A stretch of 64,000 nucleotides of DNA from contig DATFLL010000039.1 of assembly GCA_035267785.1 (NCBI GenBank), positions 1-64,000 of the forward strand, written 5' to 3'. Origin of the DNA: DATFLL01 sp035267785. GTDB taxonomy: Bacteria; Pseudomonadota; Gammaproteobacteria; DATFLL01. The position numbers and the translations under genes were made by a program. The notes under the pieces were generated by a model. That model saw nothing but the letters and a program-made list of their open reading frames with translations, was not told the origin of the DNA and searched no databases. Position 1 is the first letter of the stretch, and the number at the start of each line of letters is the position of its first letter. This document shows positions 17,781 to 26,660 of this stretch, piece by piece.

Positions 17781-19611
17781 ACAATTTCTCGATCGAGTCG
17801 CGATACTGTTTGAGTATACGGTCGCGGCGAAGTTTCATCGTCGGCGTGGCCAGGGCATTGTCCACGGTCCACGGCTCCAGCGTCACCGCCGCGCGTCTTA
17901 CCACCGCGTAGCCCGGAAAGCTGTGCAGGCGGGGCGCGATAGCGTCGAGCACGGCCTCCTCGACACGCCGATCCCGCACGCTGGCTTCGGCGTCGGGGTT
18001 CAGGGCGAGACGTTCGGCGAGCGCGCGCCAGCCCTCGGCGTTCAGTACGACCAGCGCGCTCAGATACGCACGCTGCTCGCCGATGACCATGACCTGATCG
18101 ATGAGCGGGTCGGCTGCAACGGCCTGTTCCACGTCGGCAGGCGCGATCTTTTCGCCGTTGGCCAGCACGATAATCTCCTTCAGTCGCCCGGTGATGTAGA
18201 TGTGATTGCGTTCGATGCGGGCCTGATCGCCGGTATGGAGCCAGCCGTCCGGGTCCAATATGTCACGGGTGGCTTGTGGATTGTTCCAGTAACCCAGCAT
18301 CACGCCCGGGCTGCGCACCTGCAGCTCGTTGCCGCTTCCCAGGCGCAGCTCGACGTCGGGCAACGCCTCGCCGACACTCTCCGGATCGTTGTCCTCGAGC
18401 CGATTGACGCTGATAACGGGGCTGGTCTCGGTCAGGCCGTAACCCTGCGCGATGGTCAGCCCCAGCCCGATGAAGGTGCGGGCCACCTCGAAAGGCAGGG
18501 GCGCCCCGCCGCTGATCGCCACGGCCAGACGCCCACCCAGGCGGGCACGCAGCTTGCGCGCCACCAGGGCGTCGAGCAGCGGCCACCACAGCAGCTTCGC
18601 CGACCAGCCTCGGCGGCCCTGTGCGTGCAGGAACCGCGTCCAGCCGATGTCAACCGCCCGGCGGAACAGCGTCCGTTTGAAGTCGTGTCCGGCCAGCGAC
18701 TCCTGGACCCGGTTGTAGATGCGCTCGAAGATGCGCGGTACCGTGACGAGCATCGTTGGCCGTACGTTCAACAGATCGTCGGGCAGCTCGGTGATGGATC
18801 GGGCATACGCGACGGCGGCGCCGCCGACAATGGGAATGTAGTAGCCCACTGTTCGCTCCAGCGTGTGCGATAGCGGCAGGAAGGAGAGAAAGACGTCGTC
18901 GGGATAGATCGCGATGTGCTGCAGCCCGGCCCAGGCGTTCCACAGCATGTTGTGATGTGACAGCATCACGCCTTTGGGACGACCGGTCGTGCCCGACGTG
19001 TAGACGATACTCGCGAGGTCATCCGGTGCGATGGCGGCAGTGCGTGTGTCCGCCTCTTCGCCGCACGGTTCGCCGCGCGCCAACCAGGTCTCCACGTCGA
19101 CGACCCGCTCGTCGGGAAGGCCGCCGATTGAGTCGGGATCCGCGCTCAGAGTGACGATGCGCTGCAGTGTCTGCACCTGCGCACAGGCCTCGGCCAGCAA
19201 CTGGCATTGGCCGGTGTCCTCAACCAGCAGCAGCCGCACGCCGGCATCGCGCAGGATGAACGCGACGTTCTCCGGCCGGTCATTGGTGTACAGGGGCACG
19301 ACGACGAGTCCGAGCCCCAGCGCTGCCTGGTCGAGCATGACCCATTCGCGGCAGTTGCGCAGCATGAGCGCCACGCGATCGCCGGGCGCGAGCGACTCGA
19401 CGCTCAAGGCCGCCTGCCAGCTGGCAACGTGGGCCGCCATCTGCGCCCACGTCGTATCCACCCAGTTGCCAGTGTTTGCGTCGTAATGGCGATAAGCCAG
19501 CGCGTCCGGCGCGCGCCGGACACGTTCACGAAACAGCCCGGGAAGGTGGCGCGCGGTGCCAGGGTCGATATAGTCCGTGCGGTGCTCCCTGGCTCGGCTC
19601 ATCGGCGTCAA
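17767..19611 (-). CDS. Long-chain acyl-CoA synthetase (AMP-forming)
   Basis: A 614-residue ANL-superfamily ligase that activates fatty acids with ATP and CoA. Motifs: IVYTSGTTGRPKGVMLSH (P-loop), GYGLTETSPV (A5) and the hinge DGWLHTGDQARIERN. The long form with a YIDPGTARHLPGLF-type N-terminus resembles the FAA1/COG1022 group more than FadD. ATG 19611 overlaps the end of the upstream multifunctional beta-oxidation gene (ATGA). A second in-frame ATG lies three codons later. Confidence 0.9.
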   Translation of the reverse strand: MTPMSRAREHRTDYIDPGTARHLPGLFRERVRRAPDALAYRHYDANTGNWVDTTWAQMAAHVASWQAALSVESLAPGDRVALMLRNCREWVMLDQAALGLGLVVVPLYTNDRPENVAFILRDAGVRLLLVEDTGQCQLLAEACAQVQTLQRIVTLSADPDSIGGLPDERVVDVETWLARGEPCGEEADTRTAAIAPDDLASIVYTSGTTGRPKGVMLSHHNMLWNAWAGLQHIAIYPDDVFLSFLPLSHTLERTVGYYIPIVGGAAVAYARSITELPDDLLNVRPTMLVTVPRIFERIYNRVQESLAGHDFKRTLFRRAVDIGWTRFLHAQGRRGWSAKLLWWPLLDALVARKLRARLGGRLAVAISGGAPLPFEVARTFIGLGLTIAQGYGLTETSPVISVNRLEDNDPESVGEALPDVELRLGSGNELQVRSPGVMLGYWNNPQATRDILDPDGWLHTGDQARIERNHIYITGRLKEIIVLANGEKIAPADVEQAVAADPLIDQVMVIGEQRAYLSALVVLNAEGWRALAERLALNPDAEASVRDRRVEEAVLDAIAPRLHSFPGYAVVRRAAVTLEPWTVDNALATPTMKLRRDRILKQYRDSIEKLYVGH

Positions 19612-21689
19612 TGCTCCGCGGCGTGCAGGTCCCGCCAGCCCGGGTCGGCGGCGAATCGTTCACCATGGCGCTGCTTGAGTCCCGACAGCGTCTTTTCCAG
19701 CTGCACGCTGCCGCGCGAGTGCAGGTAGTGCAGCGGTCCGCCTCGAAACGGCGCAAAGCCCGTCCCATACACGACGCCGGCATCGACCAGATCCGCATCG
19801 GCGACCACGCCGTCGCGCAGGCAGGCGACCGACTCGTTGAGCAGACGCAGGACCAGCCGTTCCTGCAGATCGGTCGGAGCGCTGTAGCCCTTGGGCAGTG
19901 CCGGCTTGACCGGTTTGCCCTGTTTGAACTGATAGAATCCGCCGCCCGACTTCTTGCCGGTCCGCCCCGACTCGACGAGTGTGCGCAGCCGCTGGGGGAC
20001 GGCGTCTTCGTCAGCGCTTAGCATCTTGGCCACCGACAGACAGACGTCCAGGCCCACGGTATCGGCCAGCTCGATGGGCCCCATCGGCATCCCGAAATCG
20101 ACGGCCGCCTTGTCGATGACCGCCAGCGGCACACCTTCCTCGGCCAGCGTCACGGCCTCGAGCAGATAGGGCATCAGAATGCGGTTGACCAGAAAACCCG
20201 GCGTGCTGGTCACCGGCAGCGGCAGGCGATCGATCTGACGGGTGAAGGCCGCGGCGCGCTGCGAGACGCCGGCGTCGGTGGCCGGTCCGTGCACGACCTC
20301 GACCAGCTGCATTCGGGCGACGGGATTGAAGAAATGCAGCCCGACCAGACGCTCCGGTCGCCTCAGGGCACGCCCCAATTCCTCGAGCGGGATGCTGGAG
20401 GTGTTGGTGGCCAGGAGCGCATCGTCGCGCACCTTGGGTTCGATGCTCCGGAACAGGTTCTGCTTGGCCTCGACGTCCTCGAAGATGGCCTCGATGATTA
20501 CATCGGCGCGGCTCAGACCGTTGCCCTTGATGTCGGGCACCAGCCGATCGAGGGCGGCCCGCACCAGGCGACGGTCTTTCAGGCGCTTCGTGTAAAGCTC
20601 GTGGGCGCGTTGGACCACGCGCGCGAGCGTCTCCTTCCTGTTGTCCTGAACGGTGACCTGCAGGCCTTGCAGCGCGCACCAGGCGGCGATGTCTCCGCCC
20701 ATCACCCCGGCGCCGATCACGTGCACGTGACGCGGGTTCAGCCCATTCGACTGCGCATCGGTCTCACCGCCGGACTTACGCTCTGGCTTACCCAGCGCCT
20801 TGAGTCGCTCCTGCAGCAGAAAGACCCGGACCAGATTCTGCGCGGTCTTACCCACGATGAGACGAGCGACCGAGGCCGCCTCCTCGGCGAGCATGCGTTT
20901 GGGATCGTCGTAATGCTCGCGCCAGAGCTCGATCAGCGCATACGGAGCCGGGTAATGCGCGCGCGGCGCCCGGCGGGTCACATTGCGTACCAGGTATTTG
21001 GCGAGCAGAGGACGCAGCAGGCGATGGCTGGCCAGGCGCAGATACCAGGCCGGTTGGCGCGGCGCCGGCGGCGCGAGCAATACCGATCGCGCCGCATTGT
21101 GCAGGTGACGCTCGGGGACCGTGTATTCGACCAGGCCGATCTTGCGCGCGGCACGCGCGCTCAGCGTGCGACCGGTCAGCATGGCATCCATCGCGGCCGG
21201 TGCACCGACACGGCGTACCATGCGCAGTGTGCCGCCGAAACCGGGGTGGATCCCCAAGCGAACTTCCGGCAGGCCGAGACGCGTGCGCGGTCCGTCCTCG
21301 GCGATGCGATAACGACAGGCCAACGCAAGCTCGAGGCCCCCGCCGAGGCAAAAGCCGTGAATCAGCGCCACCGTGGGGCAGGGCAGTGTCTCGAGCTTGT
21401 TCATGACGCTTTGGCCGCGCTCGATCAGCGCCAGGGCCTCCTTCTCGTCGCTGAGAGACGTGAAGGCGGTGACGTCGGCGCCGGCGATGAATCCATTCGG
21501 TTTGGCGGAAAGGATGACCGCTCCGCGCGGCGGAGACTCGGTCAAGGTGTCCAGCATCGCGTCGAGCTCGTCGAGGATCTCCGCCGTGAGGACGTTGGTG
21601 CCGGCATCGGCGCGGTCAAGGCGCAGCCAGGCAATGTTGTCGTCGTCGGTGTCGAGTTGCCAATTCGTGTAGTTTTGTCGGCTCGCCAT
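19608..21689 (-). CDS. fadJ: Fatty acid oxidation complex alpha subunit (enoyl-CoA hydratase / 3-hydroxyacyl-CoA dehydrogenase)
   Basis: A 693-residue bifunctional beta-oxidation enzyme starting at ATG 21689 (MASRQNYTNWQLDTDDDN); the frame is open upstream into the thiolase gene but is not protein-like there. The N-terminal crotonase domain has GFCLGGGLELALACRYRIAED and LPEVRLGIHPGFGGTLR with both catalytic Glu positions. The C-terminal half has the NAD motif VIGAGVMGGDIAAW, the LHFFNPVARMQLVEVV segment and a second HAD C-terminal domain. FadB and FadJ cannot be separated by eye; the gene order with a separate thiolase upstream is compatible with fadIJ. Confidence 0.9.
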   Translation of the reverse strand: MASRQNYTNWQLDTDDDNIAWLRLDRADAGTNVLTAEILDELDAMLDTLTESPPRGAVILSAKPNGFIAGADVTAFTSLSDEKEALALIERGQSVMNKLETLPCPTVALIHGFCLGGGLELALACRYRIAEDGPRTRLGLPEVRLGIHPGFGGTLRMVRRVGAPAAMDAMLTGRTLSARAARKIGLVEYTVPERHLHNAARSVLLAPPAPRQPAWYLRLASHRLLRPLLAKYLVRNVTRRAPRAHYPAPYALIELWREHYDDPKRMLAEEAASVARLIVGKTAQNLVRVFLLQERLKALGKPERKSGGETDAQSNGLNPRHVHVIGAGVMGGDIAAWCALQGLQVTVQDNRKETLARVVQRAHELYTKRLKDRRLVRAALDRLVPDIKGNGLSRADVIIEAIFEDVEAKQNLFRSIEPKVRDDALLATNTSSIPLEELGRALRRPERLVGLHFFNPVARMQLVEVVHGPATDAGVSQRAAAFTRQIDRLPLPVTSTPGFLVNRILMPYLLEAVTLAEEGVPLAVIDKAAVDFGMPMGPIELADTVGLDVCLSVAKMLSADEDAVPQRLRTLVESGRTGKKSGGGFYQFKQGKPVKPALPKGYSAPTDLQERLVLRLLNESVACLRDGVVADADLVDAGVVYGTGFAPFRGGPLHYLHSRGSVQLEKTLSGLKQRHGERFAADPGWRDLHAAEH

Positions 21690-21694
21690 CGTGC

Positions 21695-23161
21695 TCACCC
21701 CCGTTCCCGTTCGACGAGCATGGCCCCGCCCTGACCGCCGCCGATGCACAGCGTGGCAATGCCGCGTTGCGCCCCTTCGCGCGCCAGCACGTGCAGCAAA
21801 TGCAGCACGATGCGAGCACCGCTCGCCCCGACCGGATGGCCGAGGCTGACACCGCCGCCGTCGACGTTGAGCCGCTCCTGATTCAGCGTACCCATGGCCG
21901 AGCGCAGGCCGAGCTCCTCGCGACAGTAGCGGCTGTCCTCCCATGCGGCCAGACAGGCAAGGACCTGACCGGCGAAGGCCTCGTTGATCTCCCAGTAATC
22001 GATGTCGTCCAGGCCGTACTTGCCGCGGGTGAGCAGCGGGGTACTGGCATGGACGGGGCCCAGGCCCATCTGCGAGGGGTCCACGCCCGCCCACTGGCTG
22101 TCGGTGATGCGCCCGAGCACGGGCAGCCCATGGCGCTGCACGGCGGACTCGCTGGCCAGGACCAACATCGCCGCGCCGTCGGTGACCTGTGCGCTGTTGC
22201 CGGCCGTCACCCGGCCGAAGGGCTTGTCGAAGACCGGCTTGAGTCTGCCCAGGCGGTCCATGTCGGTGTCGCGGCGCAGTCCGTCATCGGCGTCGTAGAA
22301 GTTACCCCGCGTGTCGTACAGGGTTTCGATTTCCTCGAGTCGACCGTTGTCCTGTGCGGCGGCCAGACGCTGATGGCTGCGCATGGCAAAGCTGTCCATG
22401 GCCTCTCGCGTGATACCGAAGCGGTGTGCGATCTTCTCGGCAGTCTGTCCCATGGAAAGGCCGACGACGGGATCGGTCAGGCCGCGCAGCAGGCCGATTA
22501 TCGGCTTGAGGTGGCCCGGGCGCAGCCGCCCCAGCGCTCGCAGGCGAGCGCCGACGGTGCGCGCGGCATACCAGTCGCCGAGCCAGGCGACCATGGCCTG
22601 GCTGAGCAGCACCGGTGCATGGCTCATGGACTCGACGCCGCCGGCCAGCACCAGCTCCGAGCGCCCGTCGGCGATATCGTGGAATGCGCTGTCCAGGGCC
22701 TGCATCCCCGAAGCGCAGTTGCGCTGTACCGTCCATGCGGGCACCCGATCGCCGCAGCCGAGTCGCAGAGCGACGATGCGGGCGATGTTGGCCTCGTCGG
22801 GGCCGGGCATCACACAACCGAGGATCACCTGATCCAGATCCTCGGGCTCGAACGGTTGGCGGGCGAGCAGTGGACGCGCCGCGCCCAGGGCGAGGTCCGC
22901 GGCGGGGAAAGGACCGGGCTTGCCGCGCGCCTTGAGAAACGGCGTGCGGCTGCCGTCGACGATGAACACGGACCGGCGCGAGCTGCTTCGTCCGCCGCTC
23001 GCCGCTGCCGTCGACTTCTTGGACGTGGTCTTTTTAGCCGTGCTTTTCTTGGTGGTCGTCTTCGTGCCGGCCGCGGCCGCCTTTTTTCGCGTCGTCTTTT
23101 TCTTGGCGGCGGCCTTCTTGGAGGAAGGCTCGGCGGGAGGTTCGCCGTCAGAGTCGGCCAT
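21695..23161 (-). CDS. fadI: Acetyl-CoA acyltransferase (thiolase) with a Lys/Ala/Thr-rich N-terminal tail
   Basis: Cleaves 3-ketoacyl-CoA. The core from about residue 65 has the nucleophile Cys in NCASGMQAL, NEAFAGQVLA, GHPVGASGAR and the second Cys in CIGGGQGGAM. The first about 64 residues are unlike any normal thiolase: an acidic start, then KKAAAK/KKTT/KKST runs like bacterial histone-H1-like (AlgP, PhaF-type) tails. ATG 23161 is preceded by AAAGGAG at 7-base spacing. A TTG two codons earlier is possible. It lies 2 bases after the fadE stop. Confidence 0.9.
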   Translation of the reverse strand: MADSDGEPPAEPSSKKAAAKKKTTRKKAAAAGTKTTTKKSTAKKTTSKKSTAAASGGRSSSRRSVFIVDGSRTPFLKARGKPGPFPAADLALGAARPLLARQPFEPEDLDQVILGCVMPGPDEANIARIVALRLGCGDRVPAWTVQRNCASGMQALDSAFHDIADGRSELVLAGGVESMSHAPVLLSQAMVAWLGDWYAARTVGARLRALGRLRPGHLKPIIGLLRGLTDPVVGLSMGQTAEKIAHRFGITREAMDSFAMRSHQRLAAAQDNGRLEEIETLYDTRGNFYDADDGLRRDTDMDRLGRLKPVFDKPFGRVTAGNSAQVTDGAAMLVLASESAVQRHGLPVLGRITDSQWAGVDPSQMGLGPVHASTPLLTRGKYGLDDIDYWEINEAFAGQVLACLAAWEDSRYCREELGLRSAMGTLNQERLNVDGGGVSLGHPVGASGARIVLHLLHVLAREGAQRGIATLCIGGGQGGAMLVERERG

Positions 23162-23163
23162 GG

Positions 23164-25434
23164 TCAAGCTCCTTTACCGAAATCGGGTGGAAAATCGTCG
23201 ACCGCGATGACTACGCGCCGCGCCTCGCTCGCCGCGTTAATGCGGTCGGCTTCTTCATCGGTCAACACGTCGTGCTCGCGGCCGGCGGCGATGAGCTCCT
23301 CGAGACTCGCATCGCGCGCCACTTTATCGTGCAGCTCCTCGCGGAGCCGGCGCTCGAACGGCTCGGCGGCGATCACCTTCTCGAGCGCATCCTCCAACAC
23401 AGCGAAGGGCTCGTTCAAGTCCTCAGGCATATACAGTCCGGCCGTGAGGCGATCGCGGGCCGCCGAGGGGGTGAGCAGCAGCTCGGCGACGCGATGACCG
23501 AGATGATCGCTGGGCGGTGCGAAATGCCGACCCAGGGGGAAGACCAGCCAGCGCACAATCCAGGCCACGGGCCGATTGGGCAGGTTGCGCAGCAGGCCGT
23601 CAATGCGCTCCTGAATCTCGTGCAGCGCCTGATCGCAGGCCCAGCGCAGCAGGACCTCGTCCTCCTTGGGCCGACCCTGGGACTCGAAGCGTTTGAGCGC
23701 GGCCGAGGCCAGGTACAACTGACTCAGGATGTCGCCCAGACGCGCCGACAGCCCCTCGCGGCGCTTCAGACCGCCGCCCAGCACCATCAGTGCCGTATCG
23801 GCCAGCAGGGCAAATGCGGTGCTCATGCGCGTGAGCTTCTGGTAATAGCGCCGCGCCGGACCGCGCCCCGGCGCGGGTGAGAAAATGGCGCCGGTCAGTC
23901 CCAGCCACAGTGCCCGCCACGTATTGCTCAGGGTGAAACCCACGTGCGAGACCAGGGCTTCATCGAAGGCGTCGAGACTTCGCTGCGGATCGCTGTCCTG
24001 AGCGGCCTCCATCTCGCGCAGCACGTAAGGATGGCTGCGCATGGCGCCCTGGCCGAAGATGATCATGCTGCGGGTGAGGATGTTTGCCCCTTCGACCGTA
24101 ATGCTGATGGGCAGGGCCTGATAGGTGCGACCGATCAGATTGTTCGGTCCCAGCGAAATGCCCTTGCCACCGAGCACGTCCATGGCGTCGTTGATGACGC
24201 GACGCATGTGTTCGGTCAGGTGGTATTTGACGATCGCCGAGATGACCGAGGGCTTCTCGCCCCGATCCAGCGCGCCCACGGTAAGGACACGCGCGGCATC
24301 CATCGTGTACGTATAGCCGCCGATGCGCGCCAACGCCTCCTGGACGCCCTCGAAGCGTCCGATGGGCAGACGAAACTGGCGCCGGATGCGCGCATAACCG
24401 CCGGTCAGGCGGGTGGCGAGCTTGCCGCCGGCGGTCGCCAGCGCCGGCAGCGAGATGGAGCGCCCGTCGGAGAGACACTCCATCAGCATGCGCCAGCCTT
24501 GGCCGACGCGCTCGGGACCTCCGATGACCCAGTCCAGCGGGATGAACACGTCACGGCCTTGCGTGGGCCCGTTCATGAACGGAATGTTCAGCGGCATGTG
24601 CCGCCGGCCGATGGTCACGCCCGGCGTATCCGTTGGAATGAGCGCCAGGGTGATGCCGAGCTTTTCCTGCTCGCCGAGCAGGTGATCCGGGTCGTAGAGC
24701 TTGAACGCGAGGCCGAGTACCGTCGCCACCGGACCGAGCGTGATGTAGCGCTTGTCCCAGTTCAGGCGAATGCCGAGTACATCCTCCTGCCCGTCGACGC
24801 TCTGCCGGCAGACCACACCGCTGTCGGGCATGGCCCCGGCGTCGCTGCCGGCCTCGGGCCCGGTGAGCGCGAAGCAGGGGACCTCGGTCCCATTCGCCAG
24901 GCGGGGCAGGTAGTGGTCCTTCTGGGCTTCGGTGCCGTATTCGAGCAGCAGTTTGGCCGGTCCCAGGGAATTGGGGACCATCACGGTCACCGCGGCGGTG
25001 GTGCTGCGGCTGGCAACCTTCAGAACTACCTCCGAATGGGCCAGCGCGGAGAATTCCAGGCCGCCGTAACGGCGCGGAATAATCATGCCGAAGAAGCCGT
25101 GTTCCTTGATGTAGTCCCAGGCCTCGGGCGCCAAATCGTGGCGTCGGTGCGTGATGTCCCAGTCGTCGAGCATCGCGCACAGAGTCTCGACGGGACCGTT
25201 GAGAAAGGCCTGCTCCTCGTCGGTGAGCTCGGGAGTGGGCAAGGTGCGCAGCTTTTGCCAGTCCGGGCGCCCGCGAAACAGCTCCCCGTCCCACCAGACC
25301 GTCCCTGCCTCGAGAGCCTCGCGTTCGGTTTGCGACATCGACGGGGTGATACGTCGAAACAGGCGCAGCAGCGGCCCGGTGATCCAGCGCTGGCGCCAGT
25401 GCCCGGCCGCCCCAATCGTCTTGGCCTCGTTCAT
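23164..25434 (-). CDS. fadE: Acyl-CoA dehydrogenase FadE
   Basis: A 756-residue long-form acyl-CoA dehydrogenase that introduces the trans-2 double bond. FadE-type features: FGMIIPRRYGGLEFSALAHSEV, PCFALTGPEAGSDAG, NIPFMNGPTQGRDVFIPLDWVIGG and MDVLGGKGISLGPNN, then a C-terminal extension of about 250 residues (DUF1974) that separates FadE from short dehydrogenases. The start overlaps the end of the upstream amidase-like gene (ATGA). Confidence 0.94.
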   Translation of the reverse strand: MNEAKTIGAAGHWRQRWITGPLLRLFRRITPSMSQTEREALEAGTVWWDGELFRGRPDWQKLRTLPTPELTDEEQAFLNGPVETLCAMLDDWDITHRRHDLAPEAWDYIKEHGFFGMIIPRRYGGLEFSALAHSEVVLKVASRSTTAAVTVMVPNSLGPAKLLLEYGTEAQKDHYLPRLANGTEVPCFALTGPEAGSDAGAMPDSGVVCRQSVDGQEDVLGIRLNWDKRYITLGPVATVLGLAFKLYDPDHLLGEQEKLGITLALIPTDTPGVTIGRRHMPLNIPFMNGPTQGRDVFIPLDWVIGGPERVGQGWRMLMECLSDGRSISLPALATAGGKLATRLTGGYARIRRQFRLPIGRFEGVQEALARIGGYTYTMDAARVLTVGALDRGEKPSVISAIVKYHLTEHMRRVINDAMDVLGGKGISLGPNNLIGRTYQALPISITVEGANILTRSMIIFGQGAMRSHPYVLREMEAAQDSDPQRSLDAFDEALVSHVGFTLSNTWRALWLGLTGAIFSPAPGRGPARRYYQKLTRMSTAFALLADTALMVLGGGLKRREGLSARLGDILSQLYLASAALKRFESQGRPKEDEVLLRWACDQALHEIQERIDGLLRNLPNRPVAWIVRWLVFPLGRHFAPPSDHLGHRVAELLLTPSAARDRLTAGLYMPEDLNEPFAVLEDALEKVIAAEPFERRLREELHDKVARDASLEELIAAGREHDVLTDEEADRINAASEARRVVIAVDDFPPDFGKGA

Positions 25435-26528
25435 ACGCTGTGTGCCTCCTTACTCTCGGCGTCCCGAGCCGTTTTCTCGAGTGGTGCCGCCGGCTCCGCC
25501 TTGGTCGTTTCGGCCCTGGTCGACAGGGCGCGGGACAGGGCCGTGAGCAGATTGACTTGCTGGGGCGGCGGCGAGGGCCGTCGCAGCAGGGCGAGCCCCG
25601 TCTCGAGGCGCGGGAAGGGACGCCCGATCACCGGTGGCGGCTCGGTCGGCTCGCGCGTCACGGCCGTCGGGTTGAGGCCGGCCGGCTGGTTCTCGCGCGG
25701 CGGATTGAGATAGCAGTCGTTGATGTCGTTACAGTACTCGTCGATATTGCCCCAGGGCAGGCGCTGGTAGATAGAGACATCGTCCAGTCCGAAGAACGGA
25801 TATTTGATGATGTCGAAATACGGCGAGTAATCGAAGTCGCGCGGCGTAAACAAACGCGGGTTGCGTTTGTACAGGTGTATCTTGCCGTCGGTGGCGCGCT
25901 CCACGAACGGCAGGACCGGGAAGTGGACCGCGCTGAATGCCTCACCCAGCATCGAGGAACACACGGTGCGCGTGGGCTGACCGGCATTGCGCTCGAACAG
26001 GCTCGAGCGCCAGCGCCGCGGCAGAAAAGCCCAGAAGGGAAACATGAATCGCGCCAAGTCCAACAGCTGCCTGACGTCGTAGCCGGTCCCCAAGCGTCCG
26101 ATGGCAAAGGCAATGACCTTGCGTGCGTCGGTATGCGCCAGACCCTTTGGCCGGCAGATGCGAAGATGCTCGCCGTGATACTTGCTGAGCGGGTGAATCA
26201 CCGTGCCCTCGCCGAGCAGGGCCTCGATGATCAGCGGCTGCTGGGGATCGCCGTCGTAGTGCTCGCGCACGGCGGTTTGCAGATGGGGGTCGTGGATATC
26301 GTACAGGCGGCCGATGTAGAGCGCGGCATGTGTCCAGGGCGATTGGGTGATGAGCTTGATTACATCGGAGACCCGGCTGCGTCCCTCGACGAGGATCACG
26401 TCGCCCGGACGTATCTCGTAGCAAAGACGATCGAAGTCGTACAGCAGCGCGTCATCGGGCTCGTGCAGCTCTTTGGTCAACCAACGGGTCAACCACGAGC
26501 CTACTCGCTTTTTCAGGCCGAACTCCAT
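25431..26528 (-). CDS. Permuted papain-like (NlpC/P60-related, YiiX/C92-type) hydrolase
   Basis: A 365-residue protein at the head of the beta-oxidation operon. It matches the permuted papain-like fold: RPGDVILVEG (residues 40-49), the putative catalytic His67 in SPWTHAALYIG, Glu102 in IIEALLGEG, then Cys190 in RTVCSSML. The His-before-Cys order marks the circular permutation. Relatives act as amidases, acyltransferases or lipid hydrolases, so release of fatty acid from an amide or ester is a reasonable guess in this setting. The C-terminal 100 residues (Pro/Arg-rich) are not conserved-looking. No signal peptide. An AGGAGG ribosome binding site precedes ATG 26528. Confidence 0.75.
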   Translation of the reverse strand: MEFGLKKRVGSWLTRWLTKELHEPDDALLYDFDRLCYEIRPGDVILVEGRSRVSDVIKLITQSPWTHAALYIGRLYDIHDPHLQTAVREHYDGDPQQPLIIEALLGEGTVIHPLSKYHGEHLRICRPKGLAHTDARKVIAFAIGRLGTGYDVRQLLDLARFMFPFWAFLPRRWRSSLFERNAGQPTRTVCSSMLGEAFSAVHFPVLPFVERATDGKIHLYKRNPRLFTPRDFDYSPYFDIIKYPFFGLDDVSIYQRLPWGNIDEYCNDINDCYLNPPRENQPAGLNPTAVTREPTEPPPVIGRPFPRLETGLALLRRPSPPPQQVNLLTALSRALSTRAETTKAEPAAPLEKTARDAESKEAHSV

Positions 26529-26660
26529 CTCGCCCTCCTGTTGTCGTTACGACCCGAACCTCCGGCGCCCGCCTCGACGGAGCGCCGCTTCGAAAACCGG
26601 GTTCCCTTCCCTATACCTTAATCTATATAGCGGCAGTTGCACGAATTTCTAGATTCGATG

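Noticed and set aside
22969..23161. Reading the thiolase tail as a frameshift or assembly error
   Set aside because: The Lys/Ala/Thr repeats are in frame, have a ribosome binding site before the ATG and join a complete thiolase core.
21767..23497. A 576-codon plus-strand frame opposite the thiolase and fadE genes
   Set aside because: Antisense shadow; the complementary strand has clear thiolase motifs.
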